From assembly GCA_041656295.1 (NCBI GenBank), contig JBBADV010000002.1, positions 62,001 to 126,000 on the forward strand: a DNA stretch of 64,000 nt. The letters are read 5' to 3'. Position 1 is the first letter of the stretch. Every line of letters starts with the position of its first letter. The position numbers were made by a program, and so were the translations under genes. Below the pieces are notes generated by a model. It saw nothing but the letters and a program-made list of their open reading frames with translations. It did no database searches and was not told the origin of the DNA. Of the stretch, positions 7,806-16,457 are shown piece by piece. The stretch comes from Kiritimatiellales bacterium. GTDB lineage: Bacteria; Verrucomicrobiota; Kiritimatiellia; Kiritimatiellales; Tichowtungiaceae.

Positions 7806-10268
7806 ATGCTGCCGATTTCAGATCCGGTTCTGGTATTCGCAATTCTGGCGCTGGCCATGCTCGTGGCGCCGCTGATTTCTGAGCGCTTGAGAATTCCGGA
7901 TCTGGTGTTTCTGCTCATATTCGGTGCGCTGCTCGGTCCAAACGGTTTTCACATTATTGAACGCAGCACTGCAGTCACGCTGCTTGGTGCAATCGGCATG
8001 CTTTACATCATGTTTCTCGCCGGCATTGAGATTGATTTGTATCGCTTCATGCGCAGCTATAAACGCAGTATCGCGTTTGGAATGCTGACGTTTCTCGTGC
8101 CGCAAATCCTCGGTACGTTCGCCGGACGTTATATTCTCAACATGAACTGGCCGGCGTCGCTGCTGCTCGCCAGTATGTTTGCATCGCACACGCTGCTGGC
8201 ATATCCAATCGCCAGCCGCCTCGGAATTTCACGCAGCGAGCCGGTGGCTGTCACCGTTGGTGCAACCATCATCACCGACACACTCGCGCTGCTTGTCCTG
8301 GCTGTTATCGCCGATTCTGCGCGCGGCATGACACTCGGCGCCGGTTTCTGGGTAACGATCATTTTCGGCATGCTCGCTTTAACGGCTTTGACGTGGCGGG
8401 GAATTCCATTGGCCGCGCGCTGGTTTTTTCACCGCGTGCCGGAAAAAGGCAATGCGCAGTTTTTATTCGTTATCGTCGTTGTTTGCGTGTGTGCGTGGCT
8501 GTCGCATTTCGCGCGCATGGAACCGATTATCGGCGCATTTCTCACCGGCGCGGCGTTCAACCGGTTAATACCGGAGAACAGCGCGCTGATGGCGCGCATA
8601 ACCTTCGCCGGCAACACGCTTTTTATCCCGTTTTTTCTTATCTCCGTTGGAATGCTGGTCGACGCTGGTGCCATGATTACCGGTACGCGCGGGCTGATTG
8701 TCGGCATAACCATGGTTGTCGCTGTGATTCTCACCAAATATGTTGCGGCGCATCTGGCGCGCCGGTTTTGCGGTTACAGCCGCGATACCGGCAATGTCAT
8801 GTTTGGATTGAGTGTGGTGCAGGCGGCGGCGACGCTCGCAGCGGTTGTTGTCGGGTTCAACTTAAAAATTTTTGATGAAGCCGTTTTGAACGGTGCAATT
8901 CTCATGATCATTGTCACCTGTCCGCTCGGCTCGTGGATGGTCGACCGCTACGGCCGGCGCATGGCTGCCGAAGCGCCGGTACGCACGGCGCACTCCGCCG
9001 CCGAACAGCGGATTCTTGTGGCGGTTTCAAAACCGACGTCGGCGGCACGCCTGCTCGATTTAAGTTTTCTGCTGCGTAACAGCGCGCGTCCCGGCGGAAT
9101 TTATCCGCTCACTGTAGCGCGCGAACAGGCATATTCCGATGAAGCCGTCGCGCAGGGCGAAAAACTGCTCGGCGGCTGTCTGGCGCACGCCGCCGCCGCT
9201 GATATTCAGGTGCAGCCCGCACTGCGCGTTTCATCCAATATTTCTGACGGAATTATTCAGGCCGCGCGCGAACTCCGTTCTGGGCTTGCCGTTGTCGGCT
9301 GGAGCGGCGAGCAGTCCGCGAGCATCCGGATTTTCGGCACTGTCATGCAGCATCTGGTGGAAGACTGCGCACCGCGTCTGATGTTCTGCCGGATCGTCCG
9401 TCCCCTCAACACTGCGCGTCGGATTATCATCCCGTTTCCGCCGCTTTCATCGCGATTGCGCGACCTGCCGGATTTTATTCGCGATGCAAAAATGCTTGCA
9501 CATCAGGCCGGGACCGAATTGAAACTTTTTTGCGCCGCCGGTGATGCTGCCGATATTCTCTCCATCGTCGCAAAAACAAAGCCGGCGGTAAAAACTGCGG
9601 TAGAAGAGGGCAGGGTGTGGAGTCAAATTCAGAGAAGCCTTTTTAAAGAAATCGGCGCAGATGATCTGATCCTGCTCCCGGTTGACCGGCGCAACGGTGT
9701 GCAGTGGTCGCCGGCGCTCGACCATCTGCCGGAAATGATCGTGAAAAAATTTCCTGAAAACAATCTCATCGTTGCTTATCCGTCCGGTGCCGGCAATGCG
9801 CCGGAAAAAGAAACCGCGCCGCCGGAAGAAGCAGACTTGCCCGATCTGCTGCCGATCGATCTGGACGAAACCGGCACGCTTGAGCTGGCATTAAAACAGA
9901 TGACGGATTTTGCATTCGGCGATCAGCCGGTACTGGCGCGCGCTGTGCTGCGTTATTTCCAGTCGTCTGCCGGTTCATTCCCTGTTGAACTTGCACCGCG
10001 CATGGCGCTGCTGCATGCGCGCTTTGGCGATTTGCCGCATCCGGTACTCGGAATCATTCGTATTCCGGCGGGCTGGCCGACGCCCGATCTGCCGGAGCCG
10101 CCGCAAACTGTGCTGGTGCTGATCGATTCCCATTCGCAACCGCCGGAATATCACCTTAAAAATCTGTCGCTCGTCGCACGCCGGATGCAGGTGGTCCGCC
10201 GGAAACTTAAAGGGTACACCGTCGTAAGTGCGCTGGAAATCTGTGAACTGTTCAGAAGTTCATCGTAG
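7806..10268 (+). CDS. CPA2-family cation:proton antiporter with C-terminal universal-stress-like region
   Basis: 820 residues. The first about 385 are a Kef/NhaA-fold transporter of the CPA2 family with around 12 hydrophobic segments, including PDLVFLLIFGALLGPNGF and the intramembrane segments MLYIMFLAGIEIDLYRF and VTVGATIITDTLALLVLAV (acidic residues in the transport core). Residues about 400-820 are soluble, with two regions resembling degenerate universal-stress-protein (Usp) folds (RILVAVSKPTSAARLLDLSF near 400, VVGWSGEQSASIRIFGTV near 500). No TrkA-N/RCK nucleotide motif was seen, unlike classical KefB/C. It should exchange Na+ or K+ for protons across the inner membrane. Its place after the sodium-pumping decarboxylase fits use of a sodium gradient. 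It appears to be a single-gene unit. Confidence 0.82.
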   Translation: MLPISDPVLVFAILALAMLVAPLISERLRIPDLVFLLIFGALLGPNGFHIIERSTAVTLLGAIGMLYIMFLAGIEIDLYRFMRSYKRSIAFGMLTFLVPQILGTFAGRYILNMNWPASLLLASMFASHTLLAYPIASRLGISRSEPVAVTVGATIITDTLALLVLAVIADSARGMTLGAGFWVTIIFGMLALTALTWRGIPLAARWFFHRVPEKGNAQFLFVIVVVCVCAWLSHFARMEPIIGAFLTGAAFNRLIPENSALMARITFAGNTLFIPFFLISVGMLVDAGAMITGTRGLIVGITMVVAVILTKYVAAHLARRFCGYSRDTGNVMFGLSVVQAAATLAAVVVGFNLKIFDEAVLNGAILMIIVTCPLGSWMVDRYGRRMAAEAPVRTAHSAAEQRILVAVSKPTSAARLLDLSFLLRNSARPGGIYPLTVAREQAYSDEAVAQGEKLLGGCLAHAAAADIQVQPALRVSSNISDGIIQAARELRSGLAVVGWSGEQSASIRIFGTVMQHLVEDCAPRLMFCRIVRPLNTARRIIIPFPPLSSRLRDLPDFIRDAKMLAHQAGTELKLFCAAGDAADILSIVAKTKPAVKTAVEEGRVWSQIQRSLFKEIGADDLILLPVDRRNGVQWSPALDHLPEMIVKKFPENNLIVAYPSGAGNAPEKETAPPEEADLPDLLPIDLDETGTLELALKQMTDFAFGDQPVLARAVLRYFQSSAGSFPVELAPRMALLHARFGDLPHPVLGIIRIPAGWPTPDLPEPPQTVLVLIDSHSQPPEYHLKNLSLVARRMQVVRRKLKGYTVVSALEICELFRSSS

Positions 10269-10465
10269 AGAATCAATGAGCGCGCCGGCGCATTCCCCAT
10301 GAATATTTTTTAACGGGCTAACGGGCTTGATACGAATCTTGATATTCTGCGGGCGGTGTTTGTTATGAGTCAACTTGTGCCGGCATGTGCGGTATGCCTG
10401 CTAAACAATGACTTTTCTTTTCCGGCATATCGGCGTATATTTTCTCATTTTAATTTAGAAAAACC

Positions 10466-10888
10466 ATGAAACCGCCGTTCACAATGCAGTTTAGAGTTCG
10501 CTATAGCGAGACCGACCAGATGCAGACGTTTTATAATTCGCGCGCGCTGGAGTGGTTTGAGGTCGGCCGCACCGAACTGGCGCGTGCGCTTGGTCTGCCG
10601 TATTCGGAATGGGAAAAGCGCGGAATTCTGCTGCCGCTGGTCGAGGCGCACGTTTTCTTTAAAGGCCGCGCGATGTATGATGACCTGCTTGAGATGTCGG
10701 TGACGATGCAGCCGGAAGGCCGCGCCCGGCTGCGGTTTGAGAACCGTATCACGCAGGCGTCAACCGGTGCGCCGGTTGCGGAAGGCCACACCGTGCATGC
10801 ATTGGTTTCGCCGGAGACCGGCCGGCCGGTGCGGATACCGGAATGGGTTTTAAGTTTGACCGCGGATTGCGCGGATGGAAACGGATAA
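10466..10888 (+). CDS. Acyl-CoA thioesterase, YbgC/4HBT hotdog family
   Basis: 140 residues forming one hotdog domain. The family signature VRYSETDQMQTFYNSRALEW carries the catalytic aspartate of the 4-hydroxybenzoyl-CoA thioesterase type (usually RYxDTDxxGxVYxxxYLxW; here Q-M replaces the usual x-G). It continues with EVGRTELARALGLPY and a beta-sheet core typical of YbgC. It should hydrolyse short-chain or aromatic acyl-CoA in the cytosol. It lies about 100 bp upstream of iorA, and aryl-CoA or branched acyl-CoA turnover would suit that neighbour, but co-function is inference. The last codons (TADCADGNG) fall inside a dispersed repeat also found at 12599 and 29075, so the original C-terminus has probably been altered by that repeat. 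Confidence 0.82.
   Translation: MKPPFTMQFRVRYSETDQMQTFYNSRALEWFEVGRTELARALGLPYSEWEKRGILLPLVEAHVFFKGRAMYDDLLEMSVTMQPEGRARLRFENRITQASTGAPVAEGHTVHALVSPETGRPVRIPEWVLSLTADCADGNG
10858..10887. repeat. Dispersed repeat, CCGCGGATTG family, copy 1
   Basis: A stretch of type ACCGCGGATTGCGCGGATGG followed by AAACGGAT. Near-identical copies occur at 12599-12628 and, more diverged, at 29075-29104. Each contains internal short repeats of the word CGGAT. This copy supplies the last codons of the thioesterase. Confidence 0.6.
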
Positions 10889-10917
10889 TTTTTATAGAAG
10901 ATAACGAAAAAAGATAT

Positions 10918-10972
10918 GACCACAGAGTATACGGAGACTCAGAGAATTCACCCTCTGTGATCTCTGTGGTTA
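10918..10972. repeat. Dispersed inverted repeat with CCACAGAG/CTCTGTGG ends
   Basis: ACCACAGAGTATACGGAGAC begins the element, and the other end carries CTCTGTGATCTCTGTGGT, so the ends are inverted and internally repetitive (CAGAG words). It fills most of the gap before iorA. A shorter related start (ACCACGGACACGCAAAAA) is near 22939. It is probably one of several short non-coding repeat families in this genome. Confidence 0.5.
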
Positions 10973-10988
10973 AGAAAAAAGAGTTTTC

Positions 10989-12596
10989 ATGAAAAAGGAA
11001 AATCAAAAATCTGTAATCTCCCATAGGCAATCGGCAATCGGTAATCGGCAATTCTTAATGGGCAATGCGGCGGTGGCTTTAGGCGCACTGCATGCGGGTG
11101 CGGCATACGGTGCGGGATATCCGGGCACGCCGTCGAGCGAGATTCTGGACGATTTTAACCGTCTGGGCGGTGCGGCAGAATGGGCGCCCAATGAAAAGGT
11201 TGCGGCGGAAGTAGCGCTCGGCGTTTCGTTCGCCGGCGCGCGCGCGTTCTCGACGATGAAGCACGTCGGATTGAATGTAGCGGCAGATGTTTTGTTTACG
11301 GCGGCATACAGCGGTGTTGACGGTGCGCTGGTGTTCGTTGTGGCGGATGATCCAGGCATGGCGTCGAGCCAGAACGAACAGGATTCGCGGCGTTACGCGG
11401 TGGCTGCCGGTATTCCGTGTCTGGAGCCGGCGGATTCGCAGGAGGCGTACGATTTTACGCAGCTGGCATTTGAGGTTTCGGAACGGTGGAAAATTCCGGT
11501 GATTCTGAAACTGACGACGCGCGTCTGTCATTCCGGTACAATTGTCACACCGCGCACGCCGGCGGGAAAACCGGCGCCGCATTTTGAACGCAATATCCCG
11601 TATCGTGTGATGGTTCCGGCGCACGCGCGTCCGGCGCACCGGCGGTTGCGTGCGAAGCTCGCCGAGATTGCGGAATGGAACGAAGCGGAAGGTCCGAATA
11701 AAATTATCGCCGGCGAAAAAGACACCGGAATCATTGCCTCCGGCGTTGCATTTCAGCATGTGCGCGAAGCGGCGCCGGCGGCGGCGGTGTTCAAAATCGG
11801 CATGAGTTATCCGCTGCCGGTGAACGCGATTTTAAAATTTGCCGGCGCGGTCGAGACAGCCTGGGTGATTGAAGAGAACGATCCGTTTCTGGCGGACGCT
11901 GTGCGCGCTGCCGGCGGAAACATTGAGAGCGCGCCGGAAATGTACCGCTTCGGTGAGCTGACGGTAGATCGCGTGCGCCGGATTTTAAACAATGATATTT
12001 CGCCGGAACCGGTGCCGCCGCGCGGCATCCCGCCGCAGCTTTGCGCCGGCTGCCCGCACACCAAAAGTTTTGAAGTGCTGAAAAAGCTCGGCTGCATTGT
12101 CGCCGGCGACATCGGCTGTTATACACTCGCGGCGATGCAGCCGCTGGCGGCGATGGATACGCAGATTTGCATGGGCGCCGGCATTGGAGTCGGACTCGGC
12201 ATGCGCCACGTTCTGCCGCGTGAAGAGGCGAAGAAAGTGGTGAGCGTAATCGGCGACAGCACGTTCGTGCACAGCGGCCTGACCGGCCTCGCAGAAATGG
12301 CGTACAATGTGCCGGATACCGGCCATGTGCTGCTGATTCTTGATAATTCAATAACGGCGATGACGGGACAGCAGGAACATCCCGGCACCGGCCGGCGTCT
12401 GAATCAGGAACCTGCGAGTCCGCTCGATTATGAAAAAGTTGTGCGTGCGATGAATATTGAAAATGTGTTCACATTCGATCCGGTGCGCGAAACGGAGGCG
12501 TATGAAACAGCGCTGAAAGAGGCTTTGGAAAAAGATGAGCTGACGGTGTTTATTCTAAAACGTCCCTGCATTCTCTCCGCCGCGCGGAAGTCTTAA
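10989..12596 (+). CDS. iorA: Indolepyruvate:ferredoxin oxidoreductase, alpha subunit (without the usual C-terminal ferredoxin domain)
   Basis: The 535-residue protein has the pyrimidine-binding domain at the front (LMGNAAVALGALHAG, GYPGTPSSEIL), the central linking domain, and the TPP-binding domain at the back (PQLCAGCPHTKSFEVL, GDIGCYTLAAMQPL, MGAGIGVGLGM, VIGDSTFVHSGLTGLAEMAYN). It decarboxylates indolepyruvate and related 2-oxo acids and passes electrons to ferredoxin. IorA proteins usually end with two [4Fe-4S] clusters of about 60-80 residues; here the chain stops at ILKRPCILSAARKS with no cysteine cluster, so electron exit must use another protein. The first about 20 codons (ISHRQSAIGNRQ) come from a simple AATCGG-type repeat; an ATG at 11059 (MGNAAV) matches the usual family start. 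iorB follows. Confidence 0.88.
   Translation: MKKENQKSVISHRQSAIGNRQFLMGNAAVALGALHAGAAYGAGYPGTPSSEILDDFNRLGGAAEWAPNEKVAAEVALGVSFAGARAFSTMKHVGLNVAADVLFTAAYSGVDGALVFVVADDPGMASSQNEQDSRRYAVAAGIPCLEPADSQEAYDFTQLAFEVSERWKIPVILKLTTRVCHSGTIVTPRTPAGKPAPHFERNIPYRVMVPAHARPAHRRLRAKLAEIAEWNEAEGPNKIIAGEKDTGIIASGVAFQHVREAAPAAAVFKIGMSYPLPVNAILKFAGAVETAWVIEENDPFLADAVRAAGGNIESAPEMYRFGELTVDRVRRILNNDISPEPVPPRGIPPQLCAGCPHTKSFEVLKKLGCIVAGDIGCYTLAAMQPLAAMDTQICMGAGIGVGLGMRHVLPREEAKKVVSVIGDSTFVHSGLTGLAEMAYNVPDTGHVLLILDNSITAMTGQQEHPGTGRRLNQEPASPLDYEKVVRAMNIENVFTFDPVRETEAYETALKEALEKDELTVFILKRPCILSAARKS
11025..11056. repeat. Degenerate tandem micro-repeat inside the start of iorA
   Basis: Repeats of CAATCGG/TAATCGG, seven bases each, lie directly before the conserved iorA domain and are translated as SAIGNRQ. 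Similar tracts occur at the starts of iorB, folC and murG and upstream of hisA, pnp and the four-helix-bundle gene. Confidence 0.6.
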
Positions 12597-12598
12597 TG

Positions 12599-12628
12599 AA
12601 CCGCGGATTGCACGGATGGAAACGGATT
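12599..12628. repeat. Dispersed repeat, CCGCGGATTG family, copy 2
   Basis: ACCGCGGATTGCACGGATGG followed by AAACGGAT differs from copy 1 at 10858 by one base in the readable core. It lies in the iorA-iorB gap. Confidence 0.6.
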
Positions 12629-12675
12629 TTTTCAGTTACAACCTGAAAGATGTGAAAAAAATCAGAGAAGAATTT

Positions 12676-13200
12676 ATGAAACCGGAAATCGGAAATCGGA
12701 AATCGGAAAATAAAAATCATCCATCATCAATCGTTAATATCAAGCTTGCTGGCATCGGCGGCATGGGTGTATTGAAAGCATCGCTGATTCTGGCAGAAGT
12801 GTTTTTCCGGCGCGGTATGGATGTAAAAAAGGCGGAAGTGCACGGCATGAGTCAGCGCGGCGGATCGGTGTGCAGCGATGTGCGTTTTGGTAAAAAAATA
12901 TTCAGTCCGATGATACCGGCGGGCGCAATTGATTATCTGGTGCTGTTTCAGGAAGATCAGTTCCAGCTCTATGAGGCAGAGTGTTCCCCGAAAACGGTAA
13001 TTTTAAAACCGGCAATGATAGATTTGGACAAACTGAAAAATAAACGCGCGCTGAATATCGCAATGCTCGGTCTGTTGAGCCGCTATCTGGATGCGCCTGA
13101 AAAAGTCTGGCTGGATGTGATTAAAGAAAATCTGCCGGAAAAACTGCATGATGTGAATGTGGAAGCATTCGGTCTTGGTCGACTGACGCCCGCTTTTTAG
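12676..13200 (+). CDS. iorB: Indolepyruvate oxidoreductase, beta subunit
   Basis: This is the gamma/beta-type 2-oxoacid:acceptor oxidoreductase domain. It begins IKLAGIGGMGVLKASLILAE (a Rossmann-like glycine loop), continues with KKAEVHGMSQRGGSVCSDVR (the conserved HGMSQRGG motif) and ends with NVEAFGLG. It pairs with IorA to complete the oxidative decarboxylation of aryl 2-oxo acids. The frame extends upstream to 12616, but the ATG at 12676 has AGAGAAG ahead of it, and even then the first about 20 residues (EIGNRKSENKNHPSS) are encoded by GGAAATC/CATCAATC micro-repeats rather than by family sequence. The core of about 150 residues is somewhat shorter than usual. The gene is 80 bp behind iorA, in the same direction. 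Confidence 0.85.
   Translation: MKPEIGNRKSENKNHPSSIVNIKLAGIGGMGVLKASLILAEVFFRRGMDVKKAEVHGMSQRGGSVCSDVRFGKKIFSPMIPAGAIDYLVLFQEDQFQLYEAECSPKTVILKPAMIDLDKLKNKRALNIAMLGLLSRYLDAPEKVWLDVIKENLPEKLHDVNVEAFGLGRLTPAF
12682..12742. repeat. Degenerate tandem micro-repeat inside the start of iorB
   Basis: Three copies of the word GGAAATC are followed by ATCATCCATCATCAATCG-like repeats. They are translated as the first residues of IorB, immediately before the conserved domain. Confidence 0.6.
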
Positions 13201-13267
13201 AGCATTTTCGGTTTTGTTTAGTACAAAAACAGCAACACTCGTGCCGGCGAACGCCGATAAAACACGG

Positions 13268-13320
13268 GGCAGGTATTCCTGCCTGTTTTCATAGTAGATT
13301 GAGCAGACAGGAATGTCTGC
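13268..13320. repeat. REP element (type I), two hairpins, between convergent iorB and ugd
   Basis: Hairpin GGCAGG-tatt-CCTGCC at 13268-13283 and hairpin GCAGACA-ggaa-TGTCTGC at 13303-13320, linked by a short spacer. The same two hairpin types alternate in the REP arrays flanking the RAYT domain at 52.7-54.0 kb and recur at 16395-16448. It may also help terminate the convergent transcripts. Confidence 0.7.
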
Positions 13321-13332
13321 TTCACTTGAAAA

Positions 13333-14700
13333 TTAAATGTGTTTCAATGCGGCTTTGCCGATGGCGTAGACGTTGAAGCCGATGTTGTACAGTTCCTGAT
13401 GGTTCAGGTGGTTGCGTCCATCAAATAAAAACGCCGGACTCATCATTGTATCATAAATCCGTTTGTAATCGAGTGCTTTGTACTCATCCCAGTCGGTGAG
13501 CAGGGCGACGGCGTGCGCACCTTCCGCAGCTTTATACGGGTCCGGTTCAAAGATGACGCGGTCGCGCACATCGGCAAGCTCATAACCGGCGTTTTCGAGC
13601 GCTTTCGGATCGGTGACCACTACTTGCGCATTTTCGGCCAGCAGCTCATGTACAATTTTAATCGCCGGGCTTTCGCGCGTATCCCCGGTATTGGCTTTAA
13701 ATGCAAAACCGAACAGTGCAATCTGTTTGCCGGCAATCGTATTAAACATTTCCTGCAGCATGCGCGCGGCAAACCGGCATCCCTGATAATCGTTCATCTT
13801 TACAACCTGCCGCCAGTATTCGGCGACTTCATCGAGGCCGTAACTTTCGCAGAGATACACAAGATTCAGAATATCTTTCTTAAAGCATGAACCGCCGAAA
13901 CCGACGCTGGCTTTCAAAAATTTTGGACCGATCCGGCTGTCGGTTCCAATCGCGTGCGCAACTTCATTGATATCCGCTTCAGTTACTTCACACAATGCCG
14001 AAATACTGTTGATTGAGCTGACACGCTGCGCCAGAAATGCGTTGGCTGTCAGTTTAGAAAGTTCGCTCGACCACAGATTGGTGGTCAGGATTTTTTCGCG
14101 CGGCACCCAGGTTGCATACAGATCGATCAGCTTTTGCACTGCCGCCTGGCCTTCCGGTGTTTGGTGTCCGCCGATCAGAATACGATCCGGATTTTCAAGG
14201 TCGTTTATTGCGGTTCCTTCGGCGAGAAATTCCGGATTAGAAAGTACATCAAACCGCACACCGTTTTTTGCACCTTTTAAAATCCGTTCCATTGCAGCGG
14301 CGGTACGCACAGGCAGGGTGCTTTTTTCAACAACGATTTTATTTGAAGTAGACACGTCTAAAATCTGGCGTGTGCATCTTTCCCAGTGCTGCAGGTCGGC
14401 GGCGCAGCCGGCGCCGTGACCGAATGTTTTGGTCGGCGTGTTCACGCTGACAAAAATAATATCTGCATCCCGGATACCCTGATCTACATCGGTTGAAAAA
14501 AACAGATTTTTCCCGCGCGCAGCTTTCACCACTTCATCAAGACCCGGTTCATAAATCGGAAGAATGTCGGAATTCCACGCGGCGATCCGTTTTTTGTTAA
14601 TATCGACGACGGTCACTAGAACATTCGGATTTTTTTTGGCAATCATTGCCATCGTCGGACCGCCAACATAACCCGCTCCGATACAAAGAACTTTTGTCAT
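13333..14700 (-). CDS. ugd: UDP-glucose 6-dehydrogenase, eukaryote-like class
   Basis: 455 residues: N-terminal NAD-binding domain (VLCIGAGYVGGPTMAMIAKK), central domain with SELSKLTANAFLAQRVSSIN, catalytic cysteine in GFGGSCFKKDILNLVYLCE, and C-terminal UDP-binding domain (GFAFKANTGDTRESPA). It oxidises UDP-glucose to UDP-glucuronate for polysaccharide or glycan synthesis. The sequence is strikingly like the animal enzyme: IYEPGLDEVV, RGKNLFFSTD, FVSVNTPTKTFGHGAG, PEFLAEGTAI and VPREKILTTNLWSSELSK are near-identical to human UGDH as I recall it, whereas most bacterial Ugd proteins are of a shorter class. The start has an excellent ribosome site (CGGAGGAG). It is convergent with iorB, with a REP element between. 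Confidence 0.93.
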   Translation of the reverse strand: MTKVLCIGAGYVGGPTMAMIAKKNPNVLVTVVDINKKRIAAWNSDILPIYEPGLDEVVKAARGKNLFFSTDVDQGIRDADIIFVSVNTPTKTFGHGAGCAADLQHWERCTRQILDVSTSNKIVVEKSTLPVRTAAAMERILKGAKNGVRFDVLSNPEFLAEGTAINDLENPDRILIGGHQTPEGQAAVQKLIDLYATWVPREKILTTNLWSSELSKLTANAFLAQRVSSINSISALCEVTEADINEVAHAIGTDSRIGPKFLKASVGFGGSCFKKDILNLVYLCESYGLDEVAEYWRQVVKMNDYQGCRFAARMLQEMFNTIAGKQIALFGFAFKANTGDTRESPAIKIVHELLAENAQVVVTDPKALENAGYELADVRDRVIFEPDPYKAAEGAHAVALLTDWDEYKALDYKRIYDTMMSPAFLFDGRNHLNHQELYNIGFNVYAIGKAALKHI

Positions 14701-14762
14701 AAAACTCCTCCGATTTCCAAAACCGTGAATTTATAGGAAATTTGCCGGTAAAAAGGAAGCCT

Positions 14763-16385
14763 TTATCCCGTATACCGGTTCGTAAGCGGCATACGCCGGT
14801 CGCGCCCGAACGTTTTCGGCGTGATGCGGATCCCCGGCGGACTCTGCCGGCGTTTATATTCGCTTGAGTTAATCAGTCGTACCGTTTTTTTAACAGCAGC
14901 CGCATCAAAACCGGCGGCAATCATCGCGGTCACGCTCATTTCTTGCTCAACGTATGCTTTAATAATCGGATCAAGAATTTCGTACGGCGGCAGTGAATCA
15001 CTGTCTTTCTGGTCGGGGTGGAGCTCGGCAGACGGCGGACGCTCAATCGTTGACTCCGGAATCACTGCGCCTTGCCGGTTGCGCCAGCGGCACAGATCGA
15101 ACACCAGCGTTTTCGGCACATCTTTAATCACCGCAAGTCCGCCGGCCATATCGCCGTACAGCGTGCAGTAGCCGGTGGCGATTTCACTTTTATTGCCGGC
15201 CGTCAGCACGAGCCAGCCGAACTTGTTTGAAAGCGCCATGATCATCGTGCCGCGAATCCGTGCCTGCAGATTTTCTTCTGTCAAATCCGCCGGCGCGTTT
15301 TCCCAGACCGTTTCAAGTCCGGCAATAAATTTCTCATACACCGGCAGAATCGGAATCGCATGGAATTCTATACCAAGCCGGGCTGCAACTTCTTCTGCAT
15401 CCGCAATGGTTGCGCCGGATGAGTATTGCGACGGCATCGTCACTGCCGCCACACGTTCCGCACCGAGTGCGTCTGTTGCCAGCGTTAACACCAGCGCTGA
15501 ATCAATTCCGCCGCTCACCGCGACAACAACTTTTTTAAAACCGTTTTTTTCAACGTAATCACGCAGTCCGGTTTTCAGTGCTGTATATACTTCTTCCAGC
15601 GGACCGGAAATATTCCGGCAGATTTCCGGTGTGGCGGTAGAGAGTGTATATTCTTCAAACAGCGGCGCACGGCTTGTTAATCTACCGTGCGCATCAAATG
15701 CCGCACTGCCGCCGTCAAAAACCAGTTCATCCTGACCGCCGGTCAGATTGCAAAAGAGCAGGGGGGCGTTCAGTTTTTGTGCGGCGCCGGAAAGTATTTT
15801 TTCGCGTTCGGTGTATTTTCCGCGATAATACGGCGATGCCGAAAGATTAATGACAATTTCCGGTGCTTCTTTTTTTAACGCTGCAAGCGCCGCACCGGAA
15901 AGTTCCAGAGAATCTTCACCGATCTGAATACCGGTTTTTATGTCGCACGCATCGAATGTAAACGCACGGTTACCGGCATCAAACAGATGCTGTTCATCGA
16001 ATATGCCGGAATCCGGCAGAACCATTTTTTTGTAAACGCCGGCAATGTTGCCGCCGTAGAAAATAAATGCTGCGTTATACCGGCCGGTGCCGTCGGCAAA
16101 CGGCGCGCCGGCAACAACATAAATTTCCGGCGGCAGTTCTTTCGCCAGCCGCGCAATCTGCCGGTCGCAATCCTGAATAAACTGCGGGCGCAGAATTAAA
16201 TCTTCCGGCGGATATCCGCACAGTACGAGTTCCGGAAAAACTACCAGTTGCGCGTCCGACTTTGCGGCGGCGATGGCGCTGGAAATAATTTTATTTGCAT
16301 TCGCCTCCAGCGCGCCGACCGTTGGATTCATCTGAACTGCCGCGCACCGGATTCCGAAAGCAGAGCTGTGAACAAAATCATTCAT
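14763..16385 (-). CDS. nadE: NAD+ synthase, two-domain (glutaminase-like plus synthetase), glutaminase cysteine apparently missing
   Basis: The N-terminal nitrilase-type domain (to about 280) is followed by the ATP-pyrophosphatase NAD synthetase domain with the P-loop AVSGGIDSALVLTLA. Glutamine-dependent NadE uses a Glu-Lys-Cys triad. The Glu (VVFPELVLCGYPPED) and Lys (YKKMVLPD) are present, but where relatives read I-C-E-D-x-W this protein reads IQIGEDSLE, with GGT (Gly) at 15918-15920 in place of the nucleophile. The glutaminase is therefore probably inactive and free ammonia may be used. The rest of the domain (NLSASPYYRGK, GGQDELVFDGGS) is well kept. I start at 16385; the upstream ATG 16403 lies in a REP hairpin and only adds SASRK-type residues. 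Confidence 0.88.
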   Translation of the reverse strand: MNDFVHSSAFGIRCAAVQMNPTVGALEANANKIISSAIAAAKSDAQLVVFPELVLCGYPPEDLILRPQFIQDCDRQIARLAKELPPEIYVVAGAPFADGTGRYNAAFIFYGGNIAGVYKKMVLPDSGIFDEQHLFDAGNRAFTFDACDIKTGIQIGEDSLELSGAALAALKKEAPEIVINLSASPYYRGKYTEREKILSGAAQKLNAPLLFCNLTGGQDELVFDGGSAAFDAHGRLTSRAPLFEEYTLSTATPEICRNISGPLEEVYTALKTGLRDYVEKNGFKKVVVAVSGGIDSALVLTLATDALGAERVAAVTMPSQYSSGATIADAEEVAARLGIEFHAIPILPVYEKFIAGLETVWENAPADLTEENLQARIRGTMIMALSNKFGWLVLTAGNKSEIATGYCTLYGDMAGGLAVIKDVPKTLVFDLCRWRNRQGAVIPESTIERPPSAELHPDQKDSDSLPPYEILDPIIKAYVEQEMSVTAMIAAGFDAAAVKKTVRLINSSEYKRRQSPPGIRITPKTFGRDRRMPLTNRYTG

Positions 16386-16394
16386 TTTTCGTGA

Positions 16395-16448
16395 GGCGGA
16401 CATTCCTGTCTGCCTGTTTTCCGGTAGTGAGCAGACAGGAATGTCTGC
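16395..16448. repeat. REP element (type I) between guaB and nadE
   Basis: Hairpin GGCGGACA-ttcc-TGTCTGCC at 16395-16414 and hairpin GCAGACA-ggaa-TGTCTGC at 16431-16448. It is the same pair organisation as at 13268 and overlaps the extreme upstream end of the nadE frame. Confidence 0.7.
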
Positions 16449-16457
16449 TCCACATTC

